Source: Lysobacter_C viscosus (GTDB taxonomy: Bacteria; Pseudomonadota; Gammaproteobacteria; Xanthomonadales; Xanthomonadaceae). From it: a stretch of 34,461 nt of DNA. Below the pieces are notes generated by a model. It was not told where the DNA came from. It made no database searches and was given only the letters and a program-made list of their open reading frames with translations. Location: positions 1 through 34,461 of the forward strand of contig NZ_JBJMAV010000013.1 in assembly GCF_046600715.1 (NCBI RefSeq), in the 5' to 3' direction. Within the stretch, counting starts at the first letter, position 1. Each line of letters starts with the position of its first letter. The position numbers and the translations under genes were made by a program. Of the stretch, positions 1 through 9,581 are shown in pieces.

Positions 1-885
1 CAGGATATGCGAGGCCAGGCGCTCTTCCTGCGCGGCCGACCGCGCCTGGCGCTGCTCGAAGCGCTCACGCAGCACGGCCTCGTCGGCCGCCGGCGGCGCC
101 GGCATCGCACTGGCGTCGAGTTCGACATACTCCAGCGTCACCGACTCGGGGGCGCGGTAGTCCTCGGTGTGGCTGTCGTACCAGGCCTGGATCTCGGCGC
201 CGCCGACCGCCGCGTCAGCGACATCGGGCTCCGGCAGCATCAGCGCACTGACATCGCGCGTCTCACCCATCAGCCGCGCCAGGCGGTCCATTTCCGAGGC
301 AGTGACGAAACTGCTGCCGGCCACGCCGGTGCCGGCCAGGGTCTGCAGCAGATTCTCGCGCACGAACTGCTCGAACTGGCGCGGCGACTGCGCCGGCACC
401 TGCGAGGCCAGGGTGAGCTGGTAGCGGTCGGCATCGAAGCGGCCGTCGACCTGGAAGCCCGGGATCTCCTGGATCGCGTCGCGCACCATCGCATCGCTGA
501 CGGCGACCTCGCCATTGCGCGCGGCCAGCGCCTGCACCTTCTGGTCGATCAGCCCTTCGAGGATGAGGCGCTTGTTGTCGGCGCTTTCGAACCCGCGAGC
601 ATCGAACGCTTCACCCTGCTGCGCGCGCTGCTCCTGGCGGACCTGCTCGAGGCGGTTGCGGTACTCGGTGACGGTCACCTCTTCGCGCTCCCAGAACATG
701 GACACCGGCCACCACGACGGCGCCGAGGTCCACCAGGCCGGCGGCGCCTCGACCTGGGCCACCGAGTTGTCGGTGCCCTGCACCATGTACTGATCGAGGC
801 CGAAGAGGGCGAAGGGCACGATCAGGATCACGAGGATCGCGGTGCCAATCAAGCCGGTCGTCTTTTCGCGGATTTTCAGCAGCAT
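1..885 (-). CDS. ppiD: PpiD periplasmic folding chaperone, 5' part only
   Basis: Membrane-anchored periplasmic chaperone of the SurA_N_3/parvulin family, which in E. coli sits near the Sec translocon and helps exported proteins fold. The ATG is at 885 and the reading frame is open to base 1, so 295 codons are visible and the 3' end is outside the window. A short basic N-terminus (MLLKIREKTTG) is followed by one membrane segment at about residues 12-31 (GTAILVILIVPFALFGL), then a long hydrophilic periplasmic part with SurA-like helices (around RLILEGLIDQKVQAL). Most of the PPIase domain lies beyond the edge. It is the last gene of the tig-clpP-clpX-lon-hupB-ppiD order known from E. coli; here three tRNA genes separate it from hupB. 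Bases 886-1100 upstream show no other gene and no promoter I could defend. Confidence 0.9.
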   Translation of the reverse strand, partial: MLLKIREKTTGLIGTAILVILIVPFALFGLDQYMVQGTDNSVAQVEAPPAWWTSAPSWWPVSMFWEREEVTVTEYRNRLEQVRQEQRAQQGEAFDARGFESADNKRLILEGLIDQKVQALAARNGEVAVSDAMVRDAIQEIPGFQVDGRFDADRYQLTLASQVPAQSPRQFEQFVRENLLQTLAGTGVAGSSFVTASEMDRLARLMGETRDVSALMLPEPDVADAAVGGAEIQAWYDSHTEDYRAPESVTLEYVELDASAMPAPPAADEAVLRERFEQRQARSAAQEERLASHIL

Positions 886-1100
886 GTTCGGATCGCGTCG
901 GTACGGAAGCCGCACAGTTTAACGCGCTTCAACGCCCTCGGCCCGTGCGGCGGGGGGCTGCGACATGGCCGCGGCCGAGCGCTGCGTTTCTGGGCGCGCG
1001 AGGCGTTGGCTCCGAAGTGCCTCCAGTGCGCCGGCCAGATGGCCCTGAGCACTTGCAGGCGTCCGGGCCCGCAACCCGCGGTGGCGGTAGGGCACTGGAC

Positions 1101-1128
1101 AAAAAAAGGCGCCGTCACCGGCGCCTTT
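1101..1128 (-). terminator. Rho-independent terminator after tRNA-Asp (copy 1)
   Basis: On the minus strand an inverted repeat GGCGCC (1120-1125 with 1108-1113) closes a six-base loop and is followed by seven T (1107-1101). It ends the Val-Asp-Asp tRNA transcript before ppiD. Confidence 0.8.
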
Positions 1129-1141
1129 CGTGAAGCAGAAC

Positions 1142-1218
1142 TGGCGGAGCGGACGGGACTCGAACCCGCGACCTCCGGCGTGACAGGCCAGCATTCTAAC
1201 CAACTGAACTACCGCTCC
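1142..1218 (-). tRNA. tRNA-Asp(GTC), copy 1
   Basis: A 77-base cloverleaf with encoded CCA (1144-1142). The acceptor is GGAGCGG/CCGCTCC, and the anticodon loop CTGTCAC gives GTC. It is nearly identical to the copy at 1313-1389, differing only by a compensating C-G versus T-A pair at position 5 of the acceptor stem. Confidence 0.95.
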
Positions 1219-1271
1219 AGAATTTCGAGGCAATGATTGAACGCGGACGCGTCCGCACTGCTCTCACTTAA

Positions 1272-1301
1272 AGCAAAGGCGCCGGAAATGCTCCCGGCGC
1301 C
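1272..1301 (-). terminator. Terminator-like hairpin between the two tRNA-Asp genes
   Basis: The perfect inverted repeat GGCGCCGG/CCGGCGCC (1294-1301 with 1279-1286) has a short loop and is followed on the minus strand by the T-rich TTTGCTTT. It may end transcription after the upstream tRNA-Asp, or act as a partial terminator or processing site. Confidence 0.6.
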
Positions 1302-1312
1302 CCTGGTGTTAC

Positions 1313-1389
1313 TGGCGGAGTGGACGGGACTCGAACCCGCGACCTCCGGCGTGACAGGCCAGCATTCTAACCAACTGAACTACCACTCC
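1313..1389 (-). tRNA. tRNA-Asp(GTC), copy 2
   Basis: A 77-base cloverleaf with encoded CCA. The acceptor is GGAGTGG/CCACTCC, and the anticodon loop CTGTCAC gives GTC. It lies downstream of tRNA-Val and upstream of the second Asp copy. Confidence 0.95.
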
Positions 1390-1402
1390 ACGTCTAGAAC
1401 GA

Positions 1403-1460
1403 ACACGTTGCAAACTGACACGTTGGAACAAACATCTTGGAACCGAACATCCTGAACGAG
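1403..1460. repeat. Degenerate tandem repeat, four units of 14-15 bases
   Basis: Between tRNA-Val and tRNA-Asp the plus strand reads as four related units starting at 1403, 1418, 1432 and 1447. Each begins ACACGTTG or ACATC(C/T)TG and ends in an A-rich tail. No function is apparent; it lies in transcribed spacer. Confidence 0.5.
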
Positions 1461-1500
1461 CAACCCGCCGATGCCGACGGGTGTAGCGGCGAGGTGCTGG

Positions 1501-1575
1501 TGGTGGGTGCTGAGGGTTTCGAACCCCCGACCCTCTCCGTGTAAAGGAGACGCTCTACCGCTGAGCTAAGCACCC
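1501..1575 (-). tRNA. tRNA-Val(TAC)
   Basis: A 75-base cloverleaf with encoded CCA (1503-1501). The acceptor is GGGTGCT/AGCACCC, the anticodon stem TCTCC/GGAGA, and the loop TTTACAC gives anticodon TAC. It is the first gene of the Val-Asp-Asp group downstream of hupB. Confidence 0.95.
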
Positions 1576-1608
1576 TCGCTTCTACAAAGCATGTCGCTTT
1601 TGCGAGCC

Positions 1609-1634
1609 GCCGCCGACGCATTCGCGTCGCCGGC
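1609..1634 (-). terminator. Hairpin after hupB, possible terminator
   Basis: Eleven-base arms with one mismatch (1609-1619 and 1624-1634) close an ATTC/GAAT tetraloop 8 bases beyond the hupB stop. No T tract follows, so it may instead stabilise the hupB 3' end. Confidence 0.4.
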
Positions 1635-1642
1635 CGAGCTGC

Positions 1643-1915
1643 TTAGTTTACGGCATCCTTGAGCGCCTTACCAGCCTTGAACGCCGGATTCTTCGAGGCC
1701 TTGATCTTGATGGCTTCACCGGTCTTGGGGTTGCGACCTTGGCGCGCGGCGCGCTTGCGCACCTGGAAGGTGCCGAAGCCGACGAGGGTCACGGTGTCGC
1801 CCTTCTTCAGCGCCTTGGTGATGACACCGACCATCGCGTCGACGGCATTGGCGGCATCGGTCTTGGACAGCTCGGCGGCGTCGGCGACGGCACCAACAAA
1901 ATCAGCCTTATTCAT
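1643..1915 (-). CDS. hupB: DNA-binding protein HU-beta
   Basis: Small histone-like nucleoid protein that binds and bends DNA as a dimer. It has 90 residues, the usual HU length, starts MNKADFVGAVAD and carries the DNA-binding arm motif RNPKTGEAI at about residues 61-69. I chose the ATG at 1915 because it gives the family's canonical N-terminus and has AGGGAG nine bases upstream; the frame is open further upstream but that part does not resemble HU. It lies downstream of lon on the same strand, with its own sigma-70 promoter at 2041-2069, as in E. coli. The tRNA-Val gene follows. Confidence 0.97.
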   Translation of the reverse strand: MNKADFVGAVADAAELSKTDAANAVDAMVGVITKALKKGDTVTLVGFGTFQVRKRAARQGRNPKTGEAIKIKASKNPAFKAGKALKDAVN

Positions 1916-2040
1916 TCGTATGGACTCCCTGTGCGGCAGTGCCGCAATGTTCTGAGAATCGCCGGGCCCCGCGCACGGGACGACCCGCCGATCGATTGAC
2001 CGCACCACCTGCTTGCTGCAGCCGTAGTGCGGTTGCCCTC

Positions 2041-2069
2041 GTTATACCAGCGGGATTTTGGGGGCGCAA
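2041..2069 (-). promoter_or_regulatory. Sigma-70 promoter of hupB
   Basis: On the minus strand: -35 TTGCGC (2069-2064), a 17-base spacer, -10 TATAAC (2046-2041). The -10 matches five of six consensus bases. The start point would be near 2034, about 118 bases before the hupB ATG. Confidence 0.6.
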
Positions 2070-2133
2070 GCCTGAAAGCCAGCAATGACGCGGGTTTCAG
2101 CGAATCAGGGCAGATTTGGACACGTGCCGTCGC

Positions 2134-4569
<2,436 letters not shown>

Positions 4570-4652
4570 GGTCGTGCTCCGAAGCGGGAGCCGGGCACCA
4601 ACGCGCCCGTCTCGGAAAGTCAGAAAGGTGCGTGCGGCGGCCCTGGGCTCGG

Positions 4653-4681
4653 TTATGGGGGTCCACGCCGATGGATGCAAG
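4653..4681 (-). promoter_or_regulatory. Sigma-32 (heat-shock) type promoter of lon
   Basis: On the minus strand: CTTGCAT (4681-4675), a 14-base spacer, CCCCATAA (4660-4653). The E. coli RpoH consensus is CTTGAAA, 13-17 bases, CCCCATNT. It is correctly placed about 77 bases upstream of the lon ATG, and lon belongs to the RpoH regulon in E. coli. Confidence 0.6.
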
Positions 4682-4843
4682 CGGTGTGCCCGGCCGGCTG
4701 GCACCGCAGCACGCGGCCGATCCGTTGACAGTCAGCACCTTGCCCTGCGCAGTGGCAAAGTCGCGTCAATTCGCCGCAGCTCGCTGCATTCAGGGGCGCG
4801 TTACAGGGGACACTGCCGCGTCGGCAGCATCGCGTCATGACTA

Positions 4844-4866
4844 GCCGGCCGCTGTTGTTGGCCGGC
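4844..4866 (-). terminator. Hairpin after clpX, possible terminator
   Basis: Seven-base perfect arms GCCGGCC/GGCCGGC lie about ten bases past the clpX stop. No T tract follows, so termination is uncertain. Confidence 0.35.
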
Positions 4867-4876
4867 GCGCGCCGGT

Positions 4877-6169
4877 TCAGTCGCCCGAGGCTGCCTTGGG
4901 CACGGCGGCCGGCGGCGACTGATAGATCAGGTACGGCTCGGTCTTGTGGTCGATGACCGATTCGTCGACCACCACCTTGCTGACGTTCTCCAGCGAGGGC
5001 AGGTCGTACATCGTGTCCAGCAGAACCGATTCGACGATGGTCCGCAGCCCGCGCGCGCCGGTCTTGCGCTTGAGCGCCTTGCGCGCGATCGCAACTAGGG
5101 CGTCGTGGCGGAACTCCAGTTCGACCCCCTCCATGTCGAACAGCTTCTTGAACTGCTTGGTGATCGCGTTCTTGGGCTCGGTCAGGATGGTGACCATCGC
5201 CGCCTCGTCCAGCTCCTCCAGCGTGGCGACCACCGGCAGGCGGCCGACGAACTCGGGGATCAGGCCGAACTTGATCAGGTCTTCGGGCTCGACCCCGGCG
5301 AGGATTTTGCCAACCTCAAGCTTGCGCTCGCTGCTCTTGACCTTAGCGCCGAAGCCAATCCCGCCGGCTTCGGTGCTGCGCTGCTGGATGATCTTGTCGA
5401 GCCCGGCGAACGCGCCGCCGACCACGAACAGGATGTTGCGGGTGTCGACCTGCAGGAACTCCTGCTGCGGGTGCTTGCGCCCACCCTGTGGCGGCACGCT
5501 GGCGACGGTGCCTTCGATCAGCTTCAGCAGCGCCTGCTGCACGCCCTCGCCGGACACGTCGCGGGTGATCGAGGGGTTGTCGGACTTGCGCGAGATCTTG
5601 TCGATCTCGTCGATGTAGACGATGCCCTGCTGCGCCTTGTCGACATCGTAGTCGCACTTCTGCAGCAGCTTCTGGATGATGTTCTCGACATCTTCACCGA
5701 CGTAGCCCGCTTCGGTCAGCGTGGTCGCGTCGGCCATCGTGAACGGCACGTTGAGCATGCGCGCCAGGGTCTCGGCCAGCAAGGTCTTGCCCGACCCGGT
5801 CGGCCCGACCAGCAGGATGTTGGACTTGGCCAGCTCGACGTCGTCGTTCTTCTGGCGGCTCTCGATGCGCTTGTAGTGGTTGTACACCGCGACCGCCAGC
5901 GTGCGCTTGGCGCGCGCCTGGCCGATGACGTACTGGTCCAGCACCTCGAGGATCTCCTTGGGCTTGGGCAGGTGGCTGCGGGCCGACTGCGCCTTTTCCT
6001 CGAGCTCCTCGCGGATGATGTCGTTGCACAGCTCCACGCATTCATCACAGATGAACACGCTCGGACCCGCGATCAGCTTGCGCACCTCGTGCTGGCTTTT
6101 CCCGCAGAACGAGCAATAAAGGATCTTGTTGCTGTCGCCCGTGCTGCGGCCCTGTCGGTCGTCGCTCAT
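4877..6169 (-). CDS. clpX: ClpX, ATPase subunit of ClpXP protease
   Basis: AAA+ unfoldase that recognises tagged substrates and feeds them to ClpP. It has 430 residues (E. coli 424). The N-terminal C4 zinc-binding domain shows CSFCGKSQ and CDECVELC. Walker A GPTGSGKT, Walker B IVYIDEIDK and the ClpX pore region follow. The ATG at 6169 (MSDDRQGRS) gives the normal N-terminus; the upstream frame does not resemble ClpX. It lies 169 bases downstream of clpP on the same strand. The gap holds a strong hairpin (6259-6292) and a possible extended -10, so clpX may be expressed both with clpP and separately. Confidence 0.98.
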   Translation of the reverse strand: MSDDRQGRSTGDSNKILYCSFCGKSQHEVRKLIAGPSVFICDECVELCNDIIREELEEKAQSARSHLPKPKEILEVLDQYVIGQARAKRTLAVAVYNHYKRIESRQKNDDVELAKSNILLVGPTGSGKTLLAETLARMLNVPFTMADATTLTEAGYVGEDVENIIQKLLQKCDYDVDKAQQGIVYIDEIDKISRKSDNPSITRDVSGEGVQQALLKLIEGTVASVPPQGGRKHPQQEFLQVDTRNILFVVGGAFAGLDKIIQQRSTEAGGIGFGAKVKSSERKLEVGKILAGVEPEDLIKFGLIPEFVGRLPVVATLEELDEAAMVTILTEPKNAITKQFKKLFDMEGVELEFRHDALVAIARKALKRKTGARGLRTIVESVLLDTMYDLPSLENVSKVVVDESVIDHKTEPYLIYQSPPAAVPKAASGD

Positions 6170-6249
6170 GCTTGTGCCCAAATGGTGCTGGTATCGCGAA
6201 CCCGCCCTGCGCAGGCGCGTTCCAGTGTCCGTGCCTGCAGTTCGGCCCG

Positions 6250-6258
6250 AGAATAGCA
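6250..6258 (-). promoter_or_regulatory. Possible extended -10 element for clpX
   Basis: The minus strand reads TGC then TATTCT (6258-6250), an extended -10 form, about 80 bases upstream of the clpX ATG. No good -35 is seen. Confidence 0.25.
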
Positions 6259-6292
6259 CAGCGATCCGGCCCGGCTCCGGACCCGATCGCTG
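6259..6292 (-). other. Strong hairpin in the clpP-clpX gap
   Basis: Perfect arms CAGCGATC/GATCGCTG (6285-6292 and 6259-6266) enclose a GC-rich inner sequence that can pair further. No T tract follows. It could protect the clpP mRNA 3' end or attenuate readthrough into clpX. Confidence 0.5.
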
Positions 6293-6338
6293 GAACTAAA
6301 TGTCTTTATGTTCAAACAGTTACAAAGAAAGATGCGAA

Positions 6339-6965
6339 TCAACCCGGCTGGACCGATTCGTCCGGGCGACGCTCGAGCACCTCGTCCACCAGGCCGTATT
6401 CACGCGAGGCTTCGGCGCTCTTGAAGTTGTCGCGCTCGGTGTCGCGCGCGATCGTCTCCAGCGACTGGCCGGTGTGCGTGGACAGGATCTCGTTGAGCTT
6501 CTGCTTCAGCGACAGGATCTCGCGGGCGTGGATCTCGATGTCGGAGGCCTGGCCCTGGAAGCCGCCCAGCGGCTGGTGGATCATCACCCGCGAGTTCGGC
6601 AGCGCATAGCGCTTGCCCTTGGCCCCGGCAGCCAGCAGCAGCGCGCCCATGCTGGCGGCCTGGCCGACGCAGATCGTGCTCACGTCCGGCTTGATGTACT
6701 GCATGGTGTCGTACACCGCCATGCCCGCGGTGACCACGCCGCCGGGCGAATTGATGTACAGGCTGATGTCCTTCTCGGGGTTGTCGGCCTCCAGGAACAG
6801 CATCTGCGCGACGATGACGTTCGCCATGTGGTCGTCGATGCCGCCGACCATGAAGATCACCCGCTCCTTGAGCAGGCGCGAATAGATGTCGTACGCGCGC
6901 TCGCCGCGGCTGGTCTGTTCGACCACCATCGGCACGAGGTTCAGGGCTTGGGTTCGGTTGTCCAT
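6339..6965 (-). CDS. clpP: ClpP, proteolytic subunit of ClpXP/ClpAP
   Basis: Tetradecameric serine protease that degrades substrates unfolded by ClpX or ClpA. It has 208 residues (E. coli 207). The catalytic triad is Ser105 (GQAASMGALLL), His130 (RVMIHQPLGG) and Asp179 (RDTERDNF); the 25- and 49-residue spacings equal those of E. coli ClpP. The ATG at 6965 (MDNRTQALNLVPM) gives the expected N-terminal propeptide region, and an upstream in-frame ATG at 7034 adds unrelated sequence. It follows tig and precedes clpX. A sigma-32-like promoter (7007-7035) lies about 35-40 bases upstream of the start. Confidence 0.98.
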   Translation of the reverse strand: MDNRTQALNLVPMVVEQTSRGERAYDIYSRLLKERVIFMVGGIDDHMANVIVAQMLFLEADNPEKDISLYINSPGGVVTAGMAVYDTMQYIKPDVSTICVGQAASMGALLLAAGAKGKRYALPNSRVMIHQPLGGFQGQASDIEIHAREILSLKQKLNEILSTHTGQSLETIARDTERDNFKSAEASREYGLVDEVLERRPDESVQPG

Positions 6966-7006
6966 CAGTGCGGCACCTGTGGCTGACGTGGTTTGCAATG
7001 CGATCG

Positions 7007-7035
7007 ACTTGGGGCCGATCGGACGGTGTCGCAAG
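7007..7035 (-). promoter_or_regulatory. Sigma-32 (heat-shock) type promoter of clpP
   Basis: On the minus strand: CTTGCGA (7035-7029), a 14-base spacer, CCCCAAGT (7014-7007). It has the same layout and spacing as the lon site. clpP is an RpoH-controlled gene in E. coli. Confidence 0.55.
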
Positions 7036-7054
7036 AGCTGCAGAGCAAACCCGT

Positions 7055-7130
7055 CCGCGAAAGACGCAAGGGACGCAAAAGAACTACGAGATTGCCTTGC
7101 TGTTTTTTGCGACCTTTGCGCTCTTTGCGG
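7055..7130. repeat. Long imperfect inverted repeat between tig and clpP
   Basis: Arms at about 7055-7083 and 7102-7130 are built from repeated (A)AAGNCGCAA-type units. They are imperfectly complementary over about 28 bases with an 18-base loop. It lies between the tig stop and the clpP promoter and could act as a tig terminator or be a dispersed repeat. Confidence 0.6.
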
Positions 7131-7142
7131 ACCATCTGGGCT

Positions 7143-8444
7143 CTACTGCCGGATCGCCTCGCTGAACGACATCGGCTGCTCGGTGTGCTGGGCGCGTTCG
7201 GCGATCCAGTCGATCACCTGCTCCTCCATCACCCGGTTCTGCAGGCCGGACATCAGCTGGGCGTCGTTGCGGTAGAGCTCGATCACCTGCTGCGGCTCTT
7301 CGTAGGTCGAGGCGATCAGCTTGAGGGTCTCGGTGACGCGCGCCGGCTCGAGCTTGAGCTCGTTGCGGCGCGCTACCTCACCGACCAGCAGGCCGACGAG
7401 TACCCGTTTACGAGCCGGCTCGATGAACGACTGGTGGGCATCAGCCGGCAGCTCGCCGATCTGGCGGCCCTGGCGGCGCGCCTGCTCGACGGCCTGGCGG
7501 GCCATGTCGCCGGCCTCGTTCTCGACCAGCTTCGGCGGCATCTCGACCTGCTCGTACGCGGCAATCAGCTGCTCGCCGACTTCACGGCGCAGCCGGGTCA
7601 TCAGCGCGCCCTTGAGTTCGCGCTCCAGGTTGGTGCGGATGTCGGCGCGGAACTGCTCGGCGTCACCGCTCTTGATGCCGAAGCTCTTGATGAAATCGGC
7701 ATCGACCTCCGGCAGCACCGGCTCGGAGACCTTGGTCGCCTTTAGGTGCACCTGGACCTTGCGGCCGGCGAACTGCTGCACGCGCCAGTCGGCCGGGAAC
7801 TCGACCTCCGCCTCCTTCTCCTCGCCGGCCTTGAGGCCAGCCATGAGGCTTTCGATCGCCGGCAACATGCCGCCCGAACCGAGCACCGATGCACCGCGCT
7901 CCACGCCCTCGGCCGGAATGCGCTCGTCGCCGGCCTGGGACCAGGTTTCGATCTCGACCGCGTCGCCTTCCTGCGCGGCACGATCGACCGGGTTCCAGGT
8001 GCGGCGCTGCATCCGGAGGTTCTCGATCATCGCGTCGATGTCGCTGTCGCTGACTTCCGCGGTGTGGCGGACCACGGTGAGCTTGGCCACGTCGATCTCG
8101 CCGAAGTCCGGCACCACCTCGAAGGTGGCGACATAGGCCAGCGCTTCGGCAGCCTCGGCGGCCGGCTCGATCCGCGGGTTGCCGGCGATCTGCAGCGACT
8201 CCTGCCGCACCGCGCTGCGGAACTCCTCGCGCAGCATGCCATCGAGGATCTCGGCGCGGACCTGCTGGCCGTAGCGCTGCTCAATGACCTTGGTCGGCAC
8301 CTTGCCGGGACGGAACCCCTTGATCTTGGCGCCGCGCGCGATCTCGCGCAGGCGGCCGCCGACCTGGATCTCCAGGCGCTCGGCCGGAAGGCTGAAGGTC
8401 ATACGGCGTTCGAGGTTACCGAGCGATTCGACCGAAACTTGCAT
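7143..8444 (-). CDS. tig: Trigger factor, ribosome-associated chaperone
   Basis: Ribosome-bound chaperone and peptidyl-prolyl isomerase that meets nascent chains at the exit tunnel. It has 433 residues (E. coli 432). The N-terminal ribosome-binding domain has the signature GFRPGKVP at about residues 44-51. A central FKBP-like domain and a helical C-terminal chaperone domain follow. The ATG at 8444 (MQVSVESLGNLERR) has AGGAG six bases upstream and gives the canonical start; a longer in-frame start at 8480 adds 12 unrelated residues. It is the first gene of the tig-clpP-clpX-lon block. No clear sigma-70 or sigma-32 promoter was found upstream; cotranscription with tRNA-Leu (8705-8791) is possible. 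Confidence 0.98.
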   Translation of the reverse strand: MQVSVESLGNLERRMTFSLPAERLEIQVGGRLREIARGAKIKGFRPGKVPTKVIEQRYGQQVRAEILDGMLREEFRSAVRQESLQIAGNPRIEPAAEAAEALAYVATFEVVPDFGEIDVAKLTVVRHTAEVSDSDIDAMIENLRMQRRTWNPVDRAAQEGDAVEIETWSQAGDERIPAEGVERGASVLGSGGMLPAIESLMAGLKAGEEKEAEVEFPADWRVQQFAGRKVQVHLKATKVSEPVLPEVDADFIKSFGIKSGDAEQFRADIRTNLERELKGALMTRLRREVGEQLIAAYEQVEMPPKLVENEAGDMARQAVEQARRQGRQIGELPADAHQSFIEPARKRVLVGLLVGEVARRNELKLEPARVTETLKLIASTYEEPQQVIELYRNDAQLMSGLQNRVMEEQVIDWIAERAQHTEQPMSFSEAIRQ

Positions 8445-8482
8445 ATCCACTCCTGCCACCGCGGCGAGCGGCCGCGGCACGA

Positions 8483-8510
8483 TGTTGATGATCTGGTGTT
8501 GATGATCTGG
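8483..8510. repeat. Perfect 14-base tandem duplication upstream of tig
   Basis: TGTTGATGATCTGG occurs twice head to tail (8483-8496 and 8497-8510), in what should be the tig 5' leader. Confidence 0.9.
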
Positions 8511-8704
8511 CCGACCGGTCGGACAAACCTGCGACCGCCGCGGCGGAACGTACTAGTTTGGCCGATTCCTGCCGGCGCCGCCAGTTGTGCGCTGCCCGGC
8601 CGTGCGTGCGTGCTTGCCCGAAGAGAAAAGTCAACCTCGACGGGATGGTACGGCGCTCGCGAACGCTCGTTGGATCGGCCGGGCTATTGGTTCTCTGCCT
8701 GGGT

Positions 8705-8791
8705 TGGTGCGAAAGGGGGGACTCGAACCCCCACGAGGTCACCCTCACTGGAACCTAAATCCAGGGCGTCTACCAATTCCGCCACTTTCGC
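8705..8791 (-). tRNA. tRNA-Leu(TAG)
   Basis: An 87-base class II tRNA with a long variable arm. The acceptor is GCGAAAG/CTTTCGC, the anticodon stem CTGGA/TCCAG, and the loop TTTAGGT gives TAG. CCA is encoded. It lies between tig and the terminator of the Pro-Arg-His-Lys operon, so it has its own transcript or leads into tig. Confidence 0.95.
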
Positions 8792-8825
8792 GATGCCGCT
8801 GGAGCCGTCCGGTGCGCCGCGGAGC

Positions 8826-8831
8826 ATTCTA
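8826..8831 (-). promoter_or_regulatory. Candidate -10 of tRNA-Leu
   Basis: TAGAAT on the minus strand (8831-8826), 35 bases before the tRNA, is a good -10. No matching -35 is visible in the GC-rich sequence upstream. Confidence 0.35.
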
Positions 8832-8869
8832 GGGCCGCGACCGCGCCAGCGCGAGATCGCAACGGGCCT

Positions 8870-8895
8870 GTAGGAGCGGCTTCAGCCGCGATCGG
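8870..8895 (+). repeat. REP-type palindrome with GTAG head
   Basis: GTAG (8870-8873) precedes a GCGGC-TTCA-GCCGC hairpin (8876-8889). This is the layout of REP elements in Xanthomonas, Stenotrophomonas and Pseudomonas that are mobilised by RAYT transposases. It is a single copy with no RAYT gene in the window. Confidence 0.75.
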
Positions 8896-8953
8896 CATGC
8901 CAGGCCGCTGGTCCGGTTGCGGTTCGCTTTTTACGGAGGACTTTTACGGAGGC

Positions 8954-8986
8954 AAAAAAAAGCGCCTCGGATTGCTCCTAAGCGCT
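8954..8986 (-). terminator. Rho-independent terminator after tRNA-Lys
   Basis: On the minus strand AAGCGC...GCGCTT forms the stem (8986-8961), with further internal pairing, followed by eight T (8961-8954). It ends the Pro-Arg-His-Lys tRNA operon. Confidence 0.8.
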
Positions 8987-8995
8987 TGATTCAAG

Positions 8996-9071
8996 TGGTG
9001 GGCCGTCAAGGATTCGAACCTTGGACCTATTGATTAAGAGTCAACTGCTCTACCAACTGAGCTAACGGCCC
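8996..9071 (-). tRNA. tRNA-Lys(CTT)
   Basis: A 76-base cloverleaf with encoded CCA. The acceptor is GGGCCGT/ACGGCCC, and the loop CTCTTAA gives anticodon CTT. It is the last gene of the tRNA operon, directly before its terminator. Confidence 0.95.
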
Positions 9072-9121
9072 GAATGCGGGGCGGCACTATAGCAACAATG
9101 TCCCGCCTCACACAATCGATT

Positions 9122-9199
9122 TGGGGTGGCTGAGGGGACTCGAACCCCCGACATCTGGAATCACAATCCAGTACTCTAACCAGCTGAGCTACAGCCACC
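9122..9199 (-). tRNA. tRNA-His(GTG)
   Basis: A cloverleaf with acceptor GTGGCTG/CAGCCAC and an encoded extra G at 9199 that would serve as the G-1 identity base, opposite discriminator C (9125). The loop TTGTGAT gives GTG. CCA is encoded. Confidence 0.95.
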
Positions 9200-9318
9200 A
9201 TTGACTTGCATGGCGGGCCGTCGCGAACGACAGCACGCCAGGTGTTTCCCGGTTCGCCAACACCGACTCGCCACAAGGCGGATCGGCCTTCGCTTGGAGC
9301 ACCATGCCGAACCAGCAC

Positions 9319-9395
9319 TGGCGCGCCCGGCAGGACTCGAACCTGCAACCACCGGCTTAGAAGGCCGGTGCTCTATCCGGTTGAGCTACGGGCGC
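9319..9395 (-). tRNA. tRNA-Arg(TCT)
   Basis: A 77-base cloverleaf with encoded CCA. The acceptor is GCGCCCG/CGGGCGC, and the loop CTTCTAA gives anticodon TCT, reading AGA codons that are rare in this high-GC genome. Confidence 0.95.
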
Positions 9396-9442
9396 ATGCG
9401 GCCCGCATATTAACTGAACCCGCGGCATTCACCGCGACAGGA

Positions 9443-9519
<77 letters not shown>

Positions 9520-9548
9520 GGCCAGACTTGCCTTGCGCATCGACGCCG

Positions 9549-9581
9549 CGAAAGGCCGGCCATTGTGGGCACGGCCTTTCG
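9549..9581. repeat. 10-base inverted repeat across the tRNA-operon promoter
   Basis: CGAAAGGCCG (9549-9558) and its exact reverse complement (9572-9581) are 13 bases apart. They straddle the -10 hexamer (9562-9567) of the minus-strand tRNA promoter. It could be an operator, a cruciform or a 5' leader structure. Confidence 0.7.

Larger units (their letters stand above)
4570..4876. other. clpX-lon intergenic region
   Basis: These 307 bases between the clpX stop and the lon start hold no convincing gene. They contain a hairpin just after clpX (4844-4866) and the sigma-32-like lon promoter (4653-4681), followed by a leader of about 77 bases. Confidence 0.6.

Noticed and set aside
7..1236. 409-codon plus-strand frame across ppiD and tRNA-Asp
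   Set aside because: It is antisense to ppiD and runs through a terminator and a tRNA gene.
5105..6256. 383-codon open frame on the plus strand opposite clpX
   Set aside because: Antisense shadow of clpX with biased composition and no recognisable domain.
8935..8953. Short repeat of TTTTACGGAGG upstream of the tRNA-Lys terminator
   Set aside because: Two imperfect copies only, in spacer, with no structural or regulatory meaning that I can support.
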